A stretch of DNA of 64,000 bases from Legionella worsleiensis (GCF_001467535.1 NZ_LNZC01000011.1:1-64000); one strand, 5' to 3'; positions 55,515 through 64,000 are shown, counted from the first letter of the stretch. Numbers and translations are program-made. Notes: generated by a model not told the origin, from the letters alone.

Positions 55515-55543
55515 TTGACTTGCATTATTTCTTTTTATAAGAT
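55515..55543 (+). promoter_or_regulatory. Promoter of the globin-reductase operon
   Basis: TTGACT (55515-55520), a 17-base spacer and TAAGAT (55538-55543); TATAAG at 55536 is an alternative -10. The -10 overlaps the NsrR-type palindrome, so a bound repressor would block RNA polymerase. Confidence 0.65.
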
Positions 55544-55561
55544 GTATTACAAATACATCTT
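55539..55561 (+). promoter_or_regulatory. NsrR-type operator
   Basis: A 23-base palindrome: AAGATGTATT, ACA, AATACATCTT, with perfect arms. It extends to a 14-bp inverted repeat at 55535-55565. It matches the published NsrR consensus (AAGATGYATTT-N-AAATRCATCTT) at nearly every position. NsrR is an iron-sulfur Rrf2-family repressor that releases DNA on exposure to nitric oxide. The site ends 14 bases before the globin start codon. Confidence 0.85.
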
Positions 55562-55575
55562 ATAAGGGGGTTGTT

Positions 55576-55947
55576 ATGTCTGGGTCACTATATGAGCGCT
55601 TAGGAGGTCAAACAGCAGTAAATGCTGCGGTTGATATTTTTTATCGTAAAATGCTTACCGATGATCGAGTGAGTTATTTTTTTGATGATGTAGATATGGA
55701 ACTGCAAATTTTGAAACAAAAAGGGTTTTTAACCATGGTATTTGGGGGGCCGAATCAATACAGTGGAAAAAACATGCAAGAAGGCCATGCGCATCTGCTC
55801 AAGCGAGGATTAAACGACTCTCATGTGGATATTGTGATCGAACATTTGGGTGCTACTCTCTCTGAGTTAGGTGTTAGTGATGAGGATATTCATCAGGTTG
55901 CAACCATAGCCAATAGTGTTAGAGATCATGTGTTGAGTCGCTCATGA
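55576..55947 (+). CDS. Group I truncated haemoglobin
   Basis: 123-residue 2-on-2 globin. It begins LYERLGGQTAV, has the B10 tyrosine in DIFYRKML, FGGPNQYSG, and the proximal histidine in the EGHAHLLKRGL segment, as in trHbN. Group I proteins bind oxygen and nitric oxide and can oxidise nitric oxide to nitrate. GGGGG lies ahead of the ATG. It overlaps the reductase gene (ATGA), and the operon is under an NsrR-type operator, so nitric oxide detoxification is the likely role. Confidence 0.92.
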   Translation: MSGSLYERLGGQTAVNAAVDIFYRKMLTDDRVSYFFDDVDMELQILKQKGFLTMVFGGPNQYSGKNMQEGHAHLLKRGLNDSHVDIVIEHLGATLSELGVSDEDIHQVATIANSVRDHVLSRS

Positions 55948-56900
55948 ATACTCTGATCTACAAAAATAAATCCTATTTATTGGATGCTTCCGAAACGGTT
56001 TTGCAATGCTTTCTCAGACATGAAGTCACATATCCTAACTCATGCCTGACGGGAATATGTCAATCGTGTTTGATTAAGGCAAAAGATGGAGTGGTTCACC
56101 CCTCCTGGCAAGAGGGATTGCCTGAAATCTTAACATCGCAAGGTTATTTCCTTGCCTGTCTTGCACAGCCACAAAGTACGCTGCAGGTGGAAGAACCTGA
56201 TAGTGCTGAGTGTGAAGTGCATGCAAATATTTTGGCGCTGAACTTATTAAACCATAATGTAATGCAGGTCAAATTAGGTGTAGAAGACCTTCAGTCCTGG
56301 GTTCCTGGCCAATATCTTAATCTGATTAATCCTGAAGGAATCACTCGAAGCTACTCTATTGCTAATTTGCCATTGCAGGAGGGATTTATTGAGTTACACG
56401 TGAAAATCCACCCTAACGGCAGTATGGGGCAATGGCTTTTAAACCATGCAGCTTTAAATACCGAGGTAATGCTCCGGGGGCCTTTTGGTCGGTGCTTTTA
56501 TCATAATCCTGATCAATTAGCCTTTGATATGGTTTTAGCGGGAACAGGAACAGGTCTTGCACCACTGATAGCCATAATAAAAAATGCACTCGCTCAACAT
56601 CATCAAGGGCAGATCACGTTAATCCATGGCGGTGTTAGTGATAGGGATATTTACTATCGTGACGAACTGGACATGTTAGCTGCGGTATTTCCATCCTTTG
56701 TTTATGACCCTTGCGTGCTGCAAAGTCAGGGCGGTTACCCTGAGGCCTCTGTAGAAAAGAGGGTATTGCTGCACTTAACAAAGCCTCAAACAACCCGTGT
56801 GTACGTTTGTGGCCCTAAGGAAACAACCAACACATTGAAAAAACATATTTTTCTTTCCGGAGTCCCTTCAAAATCCATCTTGAGCGATGTATTTTTATGA
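55944..56900 (+). CDS. 2Fe-2S ferredoxin/FAD/NAD(P)H reductase
   Basis: 318-residue flavoprotein in three parts. Residues 1-85 are a plant-type 2Fe-2S ferredoxin (NSCLTGICQSCLIKA and YFLACLAQ supply the four cysteines). Next is an FAD domain (TRSYSIANLP, GPFGRC), then an NAD(P) domain (LAGTGTGLAPL, VYVCGPKET). This is the layout of oxygenase reductases. Its coupling to the globin gene suggests it reduces the globin haem, the job done by the reductase half of flavohaemoglobin Hmp. Confidence 0.9.
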   Translation: MNTLIYKNKSYLLDASETVLQCFLRHEVTYPNSCLTGICQSCLIKAKDGVVHPSWQEGLPEILTSQGYFLACLAQPQSTLQVEEPDSAECEVHANILALNLLNHNVMQVKLGVEDLQSWVPGQYLNLINPEGITRSYSIANLPLQEGFIELHVKIHPNGSMGQWLLNHAALNTEVMLRGPFGRCFYHNPDQLAFDMVLAGTGTGLAPLIAIIKNALAQHHQGQITLIHGGVSDRDIYYRDELDMLAAVFPSFVYDPCVLQSQGGYPEASVEKRVLLHLTKPQTTRVYVCGPKETTNTLKKHIFLSGVPSKSILSDVFL

Positions 56901-56970
56901 GCAGATTCTCTTGGTGATTTGCTTAGCCTGTTTCCTCGCAAATGGGCTTGCTTGTTGCTTTCCTTGGGAA

Positions 56971-57594
56971 TCAACGCATGAAATCCTCTAATGCGTTTTT
57001 ATTTCCATTCATGATGTCCAATACATGCGTTTGAATTTGTTCAATGGGCCAATTCCACCATTGCAGCTTAAGCAAAAAGTCAATTGTTTCCTCATCGAAG
57101 CGTTTGCGAATCACTTGAGCCGGATTTCCTCCGACAATTTCATAAGGCATTACGTCTTTAGTAACGACAGCACGAGTTCCAATAATAGCACCATCGCCAA
57201 TAGTCACTCCTGGCATAATAGTCGCATCATAGCCAATCCAGACATCATTACCGATTACAGTGTCTTTTTTGCGACTTTCTATGAACGGTACTTCAGGCCA
57301 ATAAGATTTAAAAATGATAAATGGAAAAGATGAAAACCCACCTAAGGGATGATTACCGCCATTCATGATAAATTTGACCTGAGTGGCTATTTGGCAAAAT
57401 TTGCCAATGATGAGTTTGTCACCAATAAAATCAAAATGGTAAAGCACGTTTTTTTCAAAATGATGAACATCAACAGGATCATCATAATACGTATAATCCC
57501 CAACTATAATGTTGGGATTTGTGATAATATTTTTTAGAAAAACGGTGCGCTCAGTACCCTGTATTGGATACAAATCATTGGGATTAGGATGCAT
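56971..57594 (-). CDS. CatB/Vat-type hexapeptide O-acetyltransferase
   Basis: 207-residue left-handed beta-helix acetyltransferase of the xenobiotic (chloramphenicol/streptogramin) group. Features are VGDYTYYDDPVDVHHFE, FIMNGGNHPLGGFSSFPF (catalytic-type histidine), IGNDVWIGYDATIMPGV and the end VVGGNPAQVIRKRF-like. AAGGAG precedes the ATG. Family members acetylate antibiotics or other hydroxyl compounds; the substrate here is unknown. It sits just past the 3' end of tRNA-Pro, a common place for acquired genes. Confidence 0.85.
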   Translation of the reverse strand: MHPNPNDLYPIQGTERTVFLKNIITNPNIIVGDYTYYDDPVDVHHFEKNVLYHFDFIGDKLIIGKFCQIATQVKFIMNGGNHPLGGFSSFPFIIFKSYWPEVPFIESRKKDTVIGNDVWIGYDATIMPGVTIGDGAIIGTRAVVTKDVMPYEIVGGNPAQVIRKRFDEETIDFLLKLQWWNWPIEQIQTHVLDIMNGNKNALEDFMR

Positions 57595-57645
57595 TATTCA
57601 ACTCCTTAATTTGCAATAAGCAACACTACCAAGGCATTATTAAGA

Positions 57646-57722
57646 TGGTCGGAGTGACAAGAATCGAACTTGCGACCCCTGCCTCCCGAAGGCAGTGCTC
57701 TACCAGACTGAGCTACACTCCG
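57646..57722 (-). tRNA. tRNA-Pro (anticodon CGG)
   Basis: 77 bases on the minus strand. The acceptor stem is CGGAGTG/CACTCCG and the D-arm GCTC...GAGC. The anticodon stem CTGCC/GGCAG encloses the loop TTCGGGA (anticodon CGG), and the T-arm has GTTCGAT-type loop sequence. Discriminator A and CCA are encoded. It reads CCG codons. ispB ends... lies just upstream on the same strand, 11 bases away. Confidence 0.95.
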
Positions 57723-57733
57723 ATGGTGTTCGA

Positions 57734-58702
57734 TTAATAACTTCGTTCCAAAGCAAAATTGGCTAAATCAATTAGTGCGTTTTTGTATTTCGAATCGTCA
57801 AGAACAGACAAACAAGACAAAGCCTTGTCCACCTCCTCGGCTGCGACTTTTTTGGTATGGGCTATTGCATCGGTCTGTTCAATGGCTAGAAGAATATCAG
57901 GCAAATGTTCCAGACTGCCCATTTGCAAACTACGTTTTATTTGCTCTTGTTGCGTTGGTGTGCCGTGCTGTAATGCGTGAATCAAGGGAAGCGTTGCTTT
58001 ACCATCGGCTAAGTCATCACCAATATTTTTACCCAGCGTGGCAACATCAGAACAATAATCCAGTGCATCATCAATCAGCTGAAAGGCATTACCCAGGTGT
58101 AATCCATAAGCGTAGAGACTGTTTTGTACTGCAACAGGTGCCTCACCTAAAATGGGCCCTATACACGCAGCAGCAGCAAACAGCAGGGCGGTTTTAGACT
58201 GAATCACATCAAAATAATCTTCCATGCTCAATGAGGGATTATGTCTATTAGCAAGTTGCTTCACCTCGCCACAGCTAATCTGGTGTGATGTGTTGGCAAA
58301 AAGATTTAAAACAGCAGAAATACCTACCTCGACCATTAACTGTACGGATTGGGTGAATAAATAATCACCAACCAGCACACTGGCTTTACTGCCCCAAATA
58401 CTGTTTGCGGTTTGTCGTCCTCTTCTTAAGGTAGATTCATCAACTACATCATCATGTAGCAAAGTGGCTGTATGGAAAAATTCAACCATGGCGGCCAGAG
58501 AAATATGAGCTGTACCTTTATAGCCGCAAGCATTGCTGGCTAATAATACCAGTAGGGGGCGTAATCTCTTGCCACCACTTTCGACGATATGATGGGACAA
58601 ATCATGAATTAAAACAATTTGTGATTGGATTTTATCTATAATCAGGTTATTAACCGCATCAAAATCTTCACTAACCAAGGCGCGTATACGGTCAATAGTC
58701 AT
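57734..58702 (-). CDS. ispB: Octaprenyl diphosphate synthase IspB (long-chain polyprenyl synthase)
   Basis: Makes the ubiquinone side-chain precursor. 322 residues of the trans-prenyltransferase fold, with GGKRLRPLLVLLA, the first aspartate-rich motif LLHDDVVDESTLRRG and the second QLIDDALDYCSD. The chain-length residue before the first motif (FFHTATLLHDD) fits long-chain synthases. It usually neighbours rplU-rpmA-obgE divergently; here the two are 4 kb apart. Confidence 0.94.
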   Translation of the reverse strand: MTIDRIRALVSEDFDAVNNLIIDKIQSQIVLIHDLSHHIVESGGKRLRPLLVLLASNACGYKGTAHISLAAMVEFFHTATLLHDDVVDESTLRRGRQTANSIWGSKASVLVGDYLFTQSVQLMVEVGISAVLNLFANTSHQISCGEVKQLANRHNPSLSMEDYFDVIQSKTALLFAAAACIGPILGEAPVAVQNSLYAYGLHLGNAFQLIDDALDYCSDVATLGKNIGDDLADGKATLPLIHALQHGTPTQQEQIKRSLQMGSLEHLPDILLAIEQTDAIAHTKKVAAEEVDKALSCLSVLDDSKYKNALIDLANFALERSY

Positions 58703-58766
58703 TCTTTATCCCCTACCAATTAATCAATGAATCCTAAGGGGGGATATGGTAATTGTCAAGTGGAAG

Positions 58767-58776
58767 AGGGCTTGAG
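58767..58776. repeat. Left target-site duplication of the mobile element
   Basis: AGGGCTTGAG, identical to 58951-58960 on the other side of the element. Confidence 0.8.
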
Positions 58777-58950
58777 CAGGGTAAACGCATCTAAATTATG
58801 AACATAAATCTCCACCATTTTGCCTACGTCCTGCGCTTTATGCGCAGGATCCATGCGATCTTCGTGCAGGCAAAGATCTGGATTCTGCGCATAAAGCGCA
58901 GAACGTAGGCGTCTTGGTCTTAGATAATACGTTTAGATGCGTTTACCCTG
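58777..58950. mobile_element. 174-bp miniature inverted-repeat element (MITE)
   Basis: The terminal inverted repeats are perfect over 19 bases (58777-58795 and 58932-58950, starting CAGGGTAAACGC). An inner 32-bp inverted repeat (58822-58853 and 58879-58910) has two mismatches, and a central 6-bp hairpin GATCTT/AAGATC sits in its loop. Almost the whole element can fold into one long hairpin. It carries no coding capacity. A perfect 10-bp direct repeat flanks it, which is direct evidence of insertion. It lies between the diguanylate cyclase stop and the ispB start. A 10-bp duplication would suit an IS4-type transposase acting in trans; that is inference. Confidence 0.9.
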
Positions 58951-58960
58951 AGGGCTTGAG
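58951..58960. repeat. Right target-site duplication of the mobile element
   Basis: AGGGCTTGAG, the second copy of the 10-bp duplication. Confidence 0.8.
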
Positions 58961-58980
58961 CTGTTCTGTTCTAATTGGTC

Positions 58981-60093
58981 TCACTGGTCTTGTTTGTTGC
59001 ATTGGGAACGCATTTTCTTATTCTGATACATGTTGTTGTCAGCCAGATTAAGTAAGCGTTCTGCATTAGTAGCCTCATCAGGGAAATTGGCCGTACCTAT
59101 GCTGATAGAGCAAGTTAAATGATGATGTTTAATGCAAAAAGGTTGAGTAAATTCCTGATTGACCCGTTTGATTATGGTGTCGACTAGTGTTTCGTTTGAT
59201 TTATAGCGGATAATAGCGGTAAATTCATCACCGCCCAAGCGAGCAATGAAGTCTTGTTCCCTAAAGCAATTTTTTAGTCTTTTACCTACCTGTAACAGTA
59301 AAATATCCCCTGTGTCATGACCGTATTTATCGTTAATTTTTTTAAATTCATCCAAATCCATAAAAAATAAAGTTACTGAGTCTTGAGTTGCAAGAGCTGC
59401 ATCCAGAATATTTTGCAAATGGGTATTAAAATAGGGACGATTGGGTAAATTGGTCAAAGAATCATGATTTGAAAGGTAATGGAATTTTTGCTTATCAGAA
59501 TGCAGTAAAAAATTTTGTTCTTTTAAAACAGTTTCATAGTGTTTATTTTCTTTTAATAAGTTATACAACACGGTACTGATGAGCAGGAAAATAAACACAT
59601 GATTGCTCATTTCAACATAAGGCAGATATTCCGGGGGTATTTGGTATATGGGAGAGGTGAACTGATAAAGAAACATTGAGGCTATTGCAGCAGATAACAT
59701 GCTGTAAAGAATTAAACCTTCCAATCCTAATGTTGTGGCCGCAAGTAGAGGTGGTAAGTAAAACCAGCCAAAATTAGAGCTTGATACCCCTCCTATAAAC
59801 AGATTTCCGATAGTAATGACCAGTAGACACAAGATGTTTATGATGTGACTGCATAGTGTGATACTCCACTTTTTTTTCAACAACACCCAATTACCTGCAG
59901 TAATCAAACAGGCACAAAATAACAAACAGGCAATAGCCCAAAAGTGAAGGTATAGATTGAGTGCAGTGAAGTTGACGCCAATAATCAGGAGTTCAATGGT
60001 AATCGCAGTTAACAGGCGGTATTTCCTATCCTGCTCGCTGGGAAGAGGAAGTTTGGCTCTTTGCGTGTTCCTCCTCTTTTTATTTGAACCCAT
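58981..60093 (-). CDS. Membrane-bound diguanylate cyclase (GGDEF)
   Basis: 370 residues: about six membrane segments in the first 190, a short coiled linker, then a GGDEF domain. DSLTNLPNRPYF opens the domain, and the active site is RLGGDEFTA at about residues 285-289. An inhibitory I-site RxxD (REQD) lies exactly five residues ahead. The intact GGDEF suggests synthesis of cyclic di-GMP with product inhibition. No known sensor domain is recognised in the membrane part. GAGG precedes the ATG. Confidence 0.92.
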   Translation of the reverse strand: MGSNKKRRNTQRAKLPLPSEQDRKYRLLTAITIELLIIGVNFTALNLYLHFWAIACLLFCACLITAGNWVLLKKKWSITLCSHIINILCLLVITIGNLFIGGVSSSNFGWFYLPPLLAATTLGLEGLILYSMLSAAIASMFLYQFTSPIYQIPPEYLPYVEMSNHVFIFLLISTVLYNLLKENKHYETVLKEQNFLLHSDKQKFHYLSNHDSLTNLPNRPYFNTHLQNILDAALATQDSVTLFFMDLDEFKKINDKYGHDTGDILLLQVGKRLKNCFREQDFIARLGGDEFTAIIRYKSNETLVDTIIKRVNQEFTQPFCIKHHHLTCSISIGTANFPDEATNAERLLNLADNNMYQNKKMRSQCNKQDQ

Positions 60094-60235
60094 TGACAGA
60101 CCTCAGATGAATTGTAGCAAATTATATCCTGTTAACTGTATTATAGAGCATTATTTGAACATAATGGAGAGGCGCAGGCTTAAGAACAAGCGGATTATTT
60201 CATTTATGATCCGCTTGGCATTCTGACTCAACCTG

Positions 60236-61327
60236 TTATACATTGAAACGAAAGTGCATCACATCGCCATCACATACGATGTATTCTTTGCCCTCAAGGC
60301 GTAATTTGCCCGCTTCTTTGGCTCCTTGTTCGCCTCGGCATTTAATGAATTCTTCATATGCAATAACCTCAGCTCGAATAAAGCCTTTTTCAAAATCGGT
60401 ATGAATGACGCCAGCTGCCTGAGGGGCGGTAGCTCCCTTATGAACGGTCCATGCTCTGACTTCTTTTACTCCTGCGGTAAAATAAGTTTGTAGGCCTAAC
60501 AGATCATATCCTGCTCTGATCACCTTATTCAATCCCGGTTCGGTTAATCCCAAATCAGCCATAAATTCTTTGCGATCACTGTCATCCAAATCGACAAGTT
60601 CGGCTTCCGTTGCAGCGCATAAAGCGACAATTTGCGCTTTTTCCTGAGCAGCAAGCTGTTGAACTTTTTCCAGCAACGGGTTGTTTTCGTAACCATTGTC
60701 GTCTACGTTGGCTATATAAAGAACCGGTTTTGCCGTCAGCAAAAACAGCCGGCGGGTAATGAGTTCTTCTTCACTATTGAGGCCTAAGGTTCTGACCGGA
60801 TTTCCCTCATCAAGATGTGCTTTGATTTTTTCGAGGGTTTTCATTTCGAAAATGGCTTCTTTGTTGCCGCTTCTACTGTTTTTTCCTGCCTTGAGCATGG
60901 CTTTTTCTACCGTTTCCATATCGGCTAAAGCCAGTTCCGTGTTTATCACTTCTATGTCGTTAAGCGGATCAACTCGTCCTTCAACGTGAATGACATCTGA
61001 ATGTTCAAAACAGCGGACTACGTGAGCAATTGCGTCTGTTTCACGAATATTGGCCAGAAATTGGTTGCCAAGTCCTTCACCACTGGAAGCTCCTTTAACC
61101 AGGCCAGCAATATCAACAAATTGCATGGTTGCCGGGATAGCCTGTTGCGGCTTGACAATTTCACTTAATGCATCCAAGCGAGGATCGGGTACCGTTACTA
61201 TGCCTACATTAGGTTCTATAGTGCAAAATGGGTAGTTAGCTGCCTCTATACCGGCTTTGGTTAGCGCATTGAACAGAGTTGATTTTCCCACGTTAGGTAG
61301 TCCAACAATACCGCATTTAAATCCCAT
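60236..61327 (-). CDS. ychF: Redox-regulated ATPase YchF
   Basis: 363-residue OBG-family P-loop protein that prefers ATP. G1 motif [14 protein letters not shown], switch segment [10 protein letters not shown], the NxxE variant of the G4 motif (NVDDNGYE), and a C-terminal TGS domain ([12 protein letters not shown]). It binds ribosomes and is linked to oxidative stress in E. coli. AGAGG lies ahead of the ATG. Downstream of pth, the usual pth-ychF order. Confidence 0.96.
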   Translation of the reverse strand: MGFKCGIVGLPNVGKSTLFNALTKAGIEAANYPFCTIEPNVGIVTVPDPRLDALSEIVKPQQAIPATMQFVDIAGLVKGASSGEGLGNQFLANIRETDAIAHVVRCFEHSDVIHVEGRVDPLNDIEVINTELALADMETVEKAMLKAGKNSRSGNKEAIFEMKTLEKIKAHLDEGNPVRTLGLNSEEELITRRLFLLTAKPVLYIANVDDNGYENNPLLEKVQQLAAQEKAQIVALCAATEAELVDLDDSDRKEFMADLGLTEPGLNKVIRAGYDLLGLQTYFTAGVKEVRAWTVHKGATAPQAAGVIHTDFEKGFIRAEVIAYEEFIKCRGEQGAKEAGKLRLEGKEYIVCDGDVMHFRFNV

Positions 61328-61397
61328 GTGTGTTTCCTCTTGGCTAATATTCTAAGTTAAAGCTGCAATCGTCAGCATTGAACGGTTTTCTTTAGAA

Positions 61398-61967
61398 TTA
61401 AGTGTTTAACTGATTCATTGCTCTGGCTATATCTCCAGACAATACCAAAGGCATAACGCCTATGCCTCTATCTACAGCATCGTAAATTTGTTGCCTTTCA
61501 TGAGCTGATGGCTTACCAAGTACAAATTGATGTACCAAATCTTTGTGGCCGGGATGACCAATGCCTATTCGTAATCGATGAAACTCACTGCTTCCTAACT
61601 GAGCAATAATATCTCTTAAACCATTGTGGCCGCCATGACCGCCACCTGTCTTTATTTTAATCCGGCCGGGAGGTAAATCCAGCTCGTCATGGACTACCAT
61701 GATTTCATTGGGTTGTATTCGATAAAATTGGCTGACTGCTCTGGTTGGCAAACCGCTATGGTTCATAAAAGTTAACGGTAAGACCAGTTTACACTGATGA
61801 TGATTAAGCTCCAGATCAGCAATTTCAGCCTGCATTTTTTTATCAGATTTGTAGGATGTGCTATGTCTTTGTGCCAGTGAAGTCACTAACCAACCACCTG
61901 CATTATGTCTCGTTTGCTCGTAGGCCGATCCCGGATTGCGCAAACCAATGATGAGTTTAATGGTCAT
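61398..61967 (-). CDS. pth: Peptidyl-tRNA hydrolase
   Basis: Recycles tRNA from peptidyl-tRNA released by stalled ribosomes. 189 residues with GLRNPGSAYEQTRHNAG (catalytic His), PLTFMNHSG, VVHDELDLPPGRI and GGGHGGHNGLRDI. Between rplY and ychF, the conserved arrangement. Confidence 0.96.
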   Translation of the reverse strand: MTIKLIIGLRNPGSAYEQTRHNAGGWLVTSLAQRHSTSYKSDKKMQAEIADLELNHHQCKLVLPLTFMNHSGLPTRAVSQFYRIQPNEIMVVHDELDLPPGRIKIKTGGGHGGHNGLRDIIAQLGSSEFHRLRIGIGHPGHKDLVHQFVLGKPSAHERQQIYDAVDRGIGVMPLVLSGDIARAMNQLNT

Positions 61968-62096
61968 ATGGTGTTAATTCTCAGTGGGTGTAACGTATTA
62001 ACCGTGTAGTTTGAAACGTGTTGTATCCAGGCGAACTTGCAGATAAGCAGTATGGATTTCAACCGATTATCTGCAAGACATTATCCCAGAGTAAAA

Positions 62097-62750
62097 TTAC
62101 TCTGCGCTTTTTTCATCATTTGTGGTCGGTACAGCAGAAGCAGGAACAGATGACTCTTCTTCAACTGCCGCAACTTTAGGTGCATGAATGCTTACAACAG
62201 GCGAATCATGACTGCCATCGGCCACATCAACAGTCAATTGAACCCCTTTGGGCAGGTGCAGATTTGACAAATGCACAACATCATTCATACCCACATCAGT
62301 CATATCGACTTCAATAAATTCTGGCAGATCTTTTGCCTGGCAACGAATTTCAACCTGAGTCATAGAGTGGTTGATGATGCCACCCGCTTTAACGCCAGCA
62401 GATTTTTGTTCGTTGGTAAAATGCAGAGGAACAAGTTTTACCAGAACGTCTTTGCCAGATACACGTTGTAAATCCATGTGCATTACAATAGGCTTGTAAG
62501 GATGGCGTTGCAATGCTTTCAAAATCACGTGCTCGACTTTACCGTCAACAGAAATATCAAAAACACTGGAGTAAATACTTTCGGTTTCCAAGGCTTTAAC
62601 TACTTTATTATGCAGAAAGTGGATTGATTTTGGTTGTTTATCACCGCCATAAATTACAGCGGGAACTTTATTTTCAAGACGACGTAGGCGGCGGCTCGCA
62701 CCTTTCCCCATATCCGTTCTTGATTCGGCTTCTAAAAGAATTGTTGACAT
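62097..62750 (-). CDS. rplY: 50S ribosomal protein L25/CTC family
   Basis: 5S rRNA-binding protein. 217 residues, the long CTC form: N-terminal L25 domain (GKGASRRLRRLENKVPAVIYGG), then the CTC beta domain and an acidic Ala/Ser-rich tail. I chose the ATG at 62750, since GGAG lies 6 bases upstream; the TTG at 62762 is part of that site. Divergent from rplU. Confidence 0.95.
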   Translation of the reverse strand: MSTILLEAESRTDMGKGASRRLRRLENKVPAVIYGGDKQPKSIHFLHNKVVKALETESIYSSVFDISVDGKVEHVILKALQRHPYKPIVMHMDLQRVSGKDVLVKLVPLHFTNEQKSAGVKAGGIINHSMTQVEIRCQAKDLPEFIEVDMTDVGMNDVVHLSNLHLPKGVQLTVDVADGSHDSPVVSIHAPKVAAVEEESSVPASAVPTTNDEKSAE

Positions 62751-62876
62751 TATATACTCCAATAAAATTAAGGGTCCCTATTTATTCCGCGACCAGAACA
62801 AATACCCGGATACCGTAAAATAACCAGTAAGCAAACCGGGAAAGGGTGAAGAAGTATACAATATTTTAAAATGAAC

Positions 62877-62905
62877 TTGAAGTCATAGCCATAATTTAAT
62901 AGAAT
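62877..62905 (+). promoter_or_regulatory. Promoter of rplU-rpmA
   Basis: TTGAAG (62877-62882), a 17-base spacer and TAGAAT (62900-62905), giving a leader of about 45 bases to rplU. Confidence 0.6.
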
Positions 62906-62957
62906 GTGGCACTTTGTTGAAATTGTCATAGCCAATCAGGCGAGTTGGAGAAAGTTT

Positions 62958-63269
62958 ATGTATGCGGTAATCAAGACAGGCGGTAAGCAATATACCGTAA
63001 AAGAAGGCGACGTTCTGAAAATTGAAATGCTGCCTGAAGATGTTGGCAATGAGATCAACTTTTCAGAAGTATTGATGTTGGCAGATGGCGACAATGTCAT
63101 TTGCGGCACTCCATTTGTTGCCAAGGCAGTTGTGAAGGCAGAAGTTCTGGATCACGGTCGTCATAAAAAAGTAAAAATCATTAAGTTCCGTCGTCGTAAG
63201 CACCACATGAAGCAAATGGGGCATAGACAATATTATTCGCAAGTTAAAATTACTGCGATAAGCAAGTAA
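62958..63269 (+). CDS. rplU: 50S ribosomal protein L21
   Basis: 103-residue ribosomal protein: MYAVIKTGGKQYTVKEGD at the start and KFRRRKHHMKQMGHRQ near the end. GGAG lies 7 bases before the ATG at 62958; the frame continues 18 codons upstream without similarity. rpmA follows after 12 bases. Confidence 0.97.
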   Translation: MYAVIKTGGKQYTVKEGDVLKIEMLPEDVGNEINFSEVLMLADGDNVICGTPFVAKAVVKAEVLDHGRHKKVKIIKFRRRKHHMKQMGHRQYYSQVKITAISK

Positions 63270-63281
63270 GAGGGGATAGCA

Positions 63282-63560
63282 ATGGCTCATAAGAAAGCAG
63301 GTGGTAGTACTCGTAATGGCCGCGACTCGAATCCAAAGTTTCTTGGTGTAAAGCGTTTCGGTGGTCAATTTGTAAATGCGGGTGAAATAATTGTAAGACA
63401 GCGTGGTACTCGTTTCCATCCAGGAACTGGTGTTGGTTGTGGTCGTGATCATACCTTATACGCTTTGGTTTCCGGATTGGTACATTTTGCCGTTAAGGGT
63501 GAGAAAAATCGCAAGTACGTTACCATAGTTGCTGAACAGCAAGAAGAAGCTGCAAACTAG
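63282..63560 (+). CDS. rpmA: 50S ribosomal protein L27
   Basis: 92-residue ribosomal protein that reaches the peptidyl transferase centre. It starts [17 protein letters not shown], with [19 protein letters not shown] next. The N-terminus has no cleavable extension, so it is not the Firmicute type. GAGGGG precedes the ATG. Confidence 0.97.
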   Translation: MAHKKAGGSTRNGRDSNPKFLGVKRFGGQFVNAGEIIVRQRGTRFHPGTGVGCGRDHTLYALVSGLVHFAVKGEKNRKYVTIVAEQQEEAAN

Positions 63561-63695
63561 TTTATTAATGCCGGGTTTAATAAGTACATCCTTGATGTAT
63601 AAACCGCATTTATAAACAACATTACAATAGCATGTTTTTCGTTGAAAATAGTCTCAAAAATACTCAGTAAACAAGATTATTTTCATGCAATTAAT

Positions 63696-64000
<305 letters not shown>

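Overview
The window is a stretch of Legionella chromosome. The evidence is the adjacent DotU and IcmF genes of the Dot/Icm type IVB secretion system, a distant IcmC/DotE-family gene, the secreted M4 zinc metalloprotease ProA (major secretory protein), ankyrin-repeat candidate effectors, and low-GC gammaproteobacterial housekeeping genes. Compared with ProA of L. pneumophila as I remember it, the protein here differs at many positions. I therefore infer a close relative or divergent lineage of L. pneumophila, not the reference strain; I cannot name the species.

Layout: 1-5.3 kb holds an MFS transporter and the dotU-icmF operon. A non-coding gap with a possible small + strand unit follows, then the aroQ-accB-accC-prmA operon (5.8-8.9 kb). 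Next are proA (9.55-11.18 kb) and a convergent hydrolase, a phosphodiesterase-like gene, class I aldolase, a ferredoxin-NADP reductase and a DotV-like gene. The 16-20 kb part carries pssA, an HPr gene, hpf, rpoN and rpmB-rpmG. From 20 to 33.5 kb lie trmB, a secreted M42 peptidase, a LegA12/AnkC-like ankyrin protein, hflK-hflC-purA, a secreted adenosine-deaminase-like enzyme and a gpmI-envC-ctpA cluster. At 33.9-38.3 kb is a very large protein with a SecA-like motor at its C-terminus. A TVP38/flavoprotein pair is next, followed by the envelope operon uppS-cdsA-rseP-bamA-skp-lpxD-fabZ-lpxA, then crcB and serS.

The 52-57.6 kb region is accessory in character. It has a small ankyrin protein, a glutamine-amidotransferase-like protein with a basic tail, and a two-gene module of truncated haemoglobin plus iron-sulfur flavoreductase. 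That module sits behind an essentially perfect NsrR-type palindrome and looks like a nitric oxide defence unit. A hexapeptide acetyltransferase follows. The last part holds tRNA-Pro(CGG), ispB, a 174-bp non-coding mobile element with perfect 19-bp ends and a 10-bp target duplication, a diguanylate cyclase, ychF, pth, rplY, rplU-rpmA and the start of obgE.

The most interesting items are the SecA-like motor fusion, the NsrR-controlled globin/reductase pair, the miniature transposable element, the accessory pair of candidate effectors, and the strong terminator just in front of obgE. I saw no rRNA, CRISPR array, prophage or intact insertion sequence.
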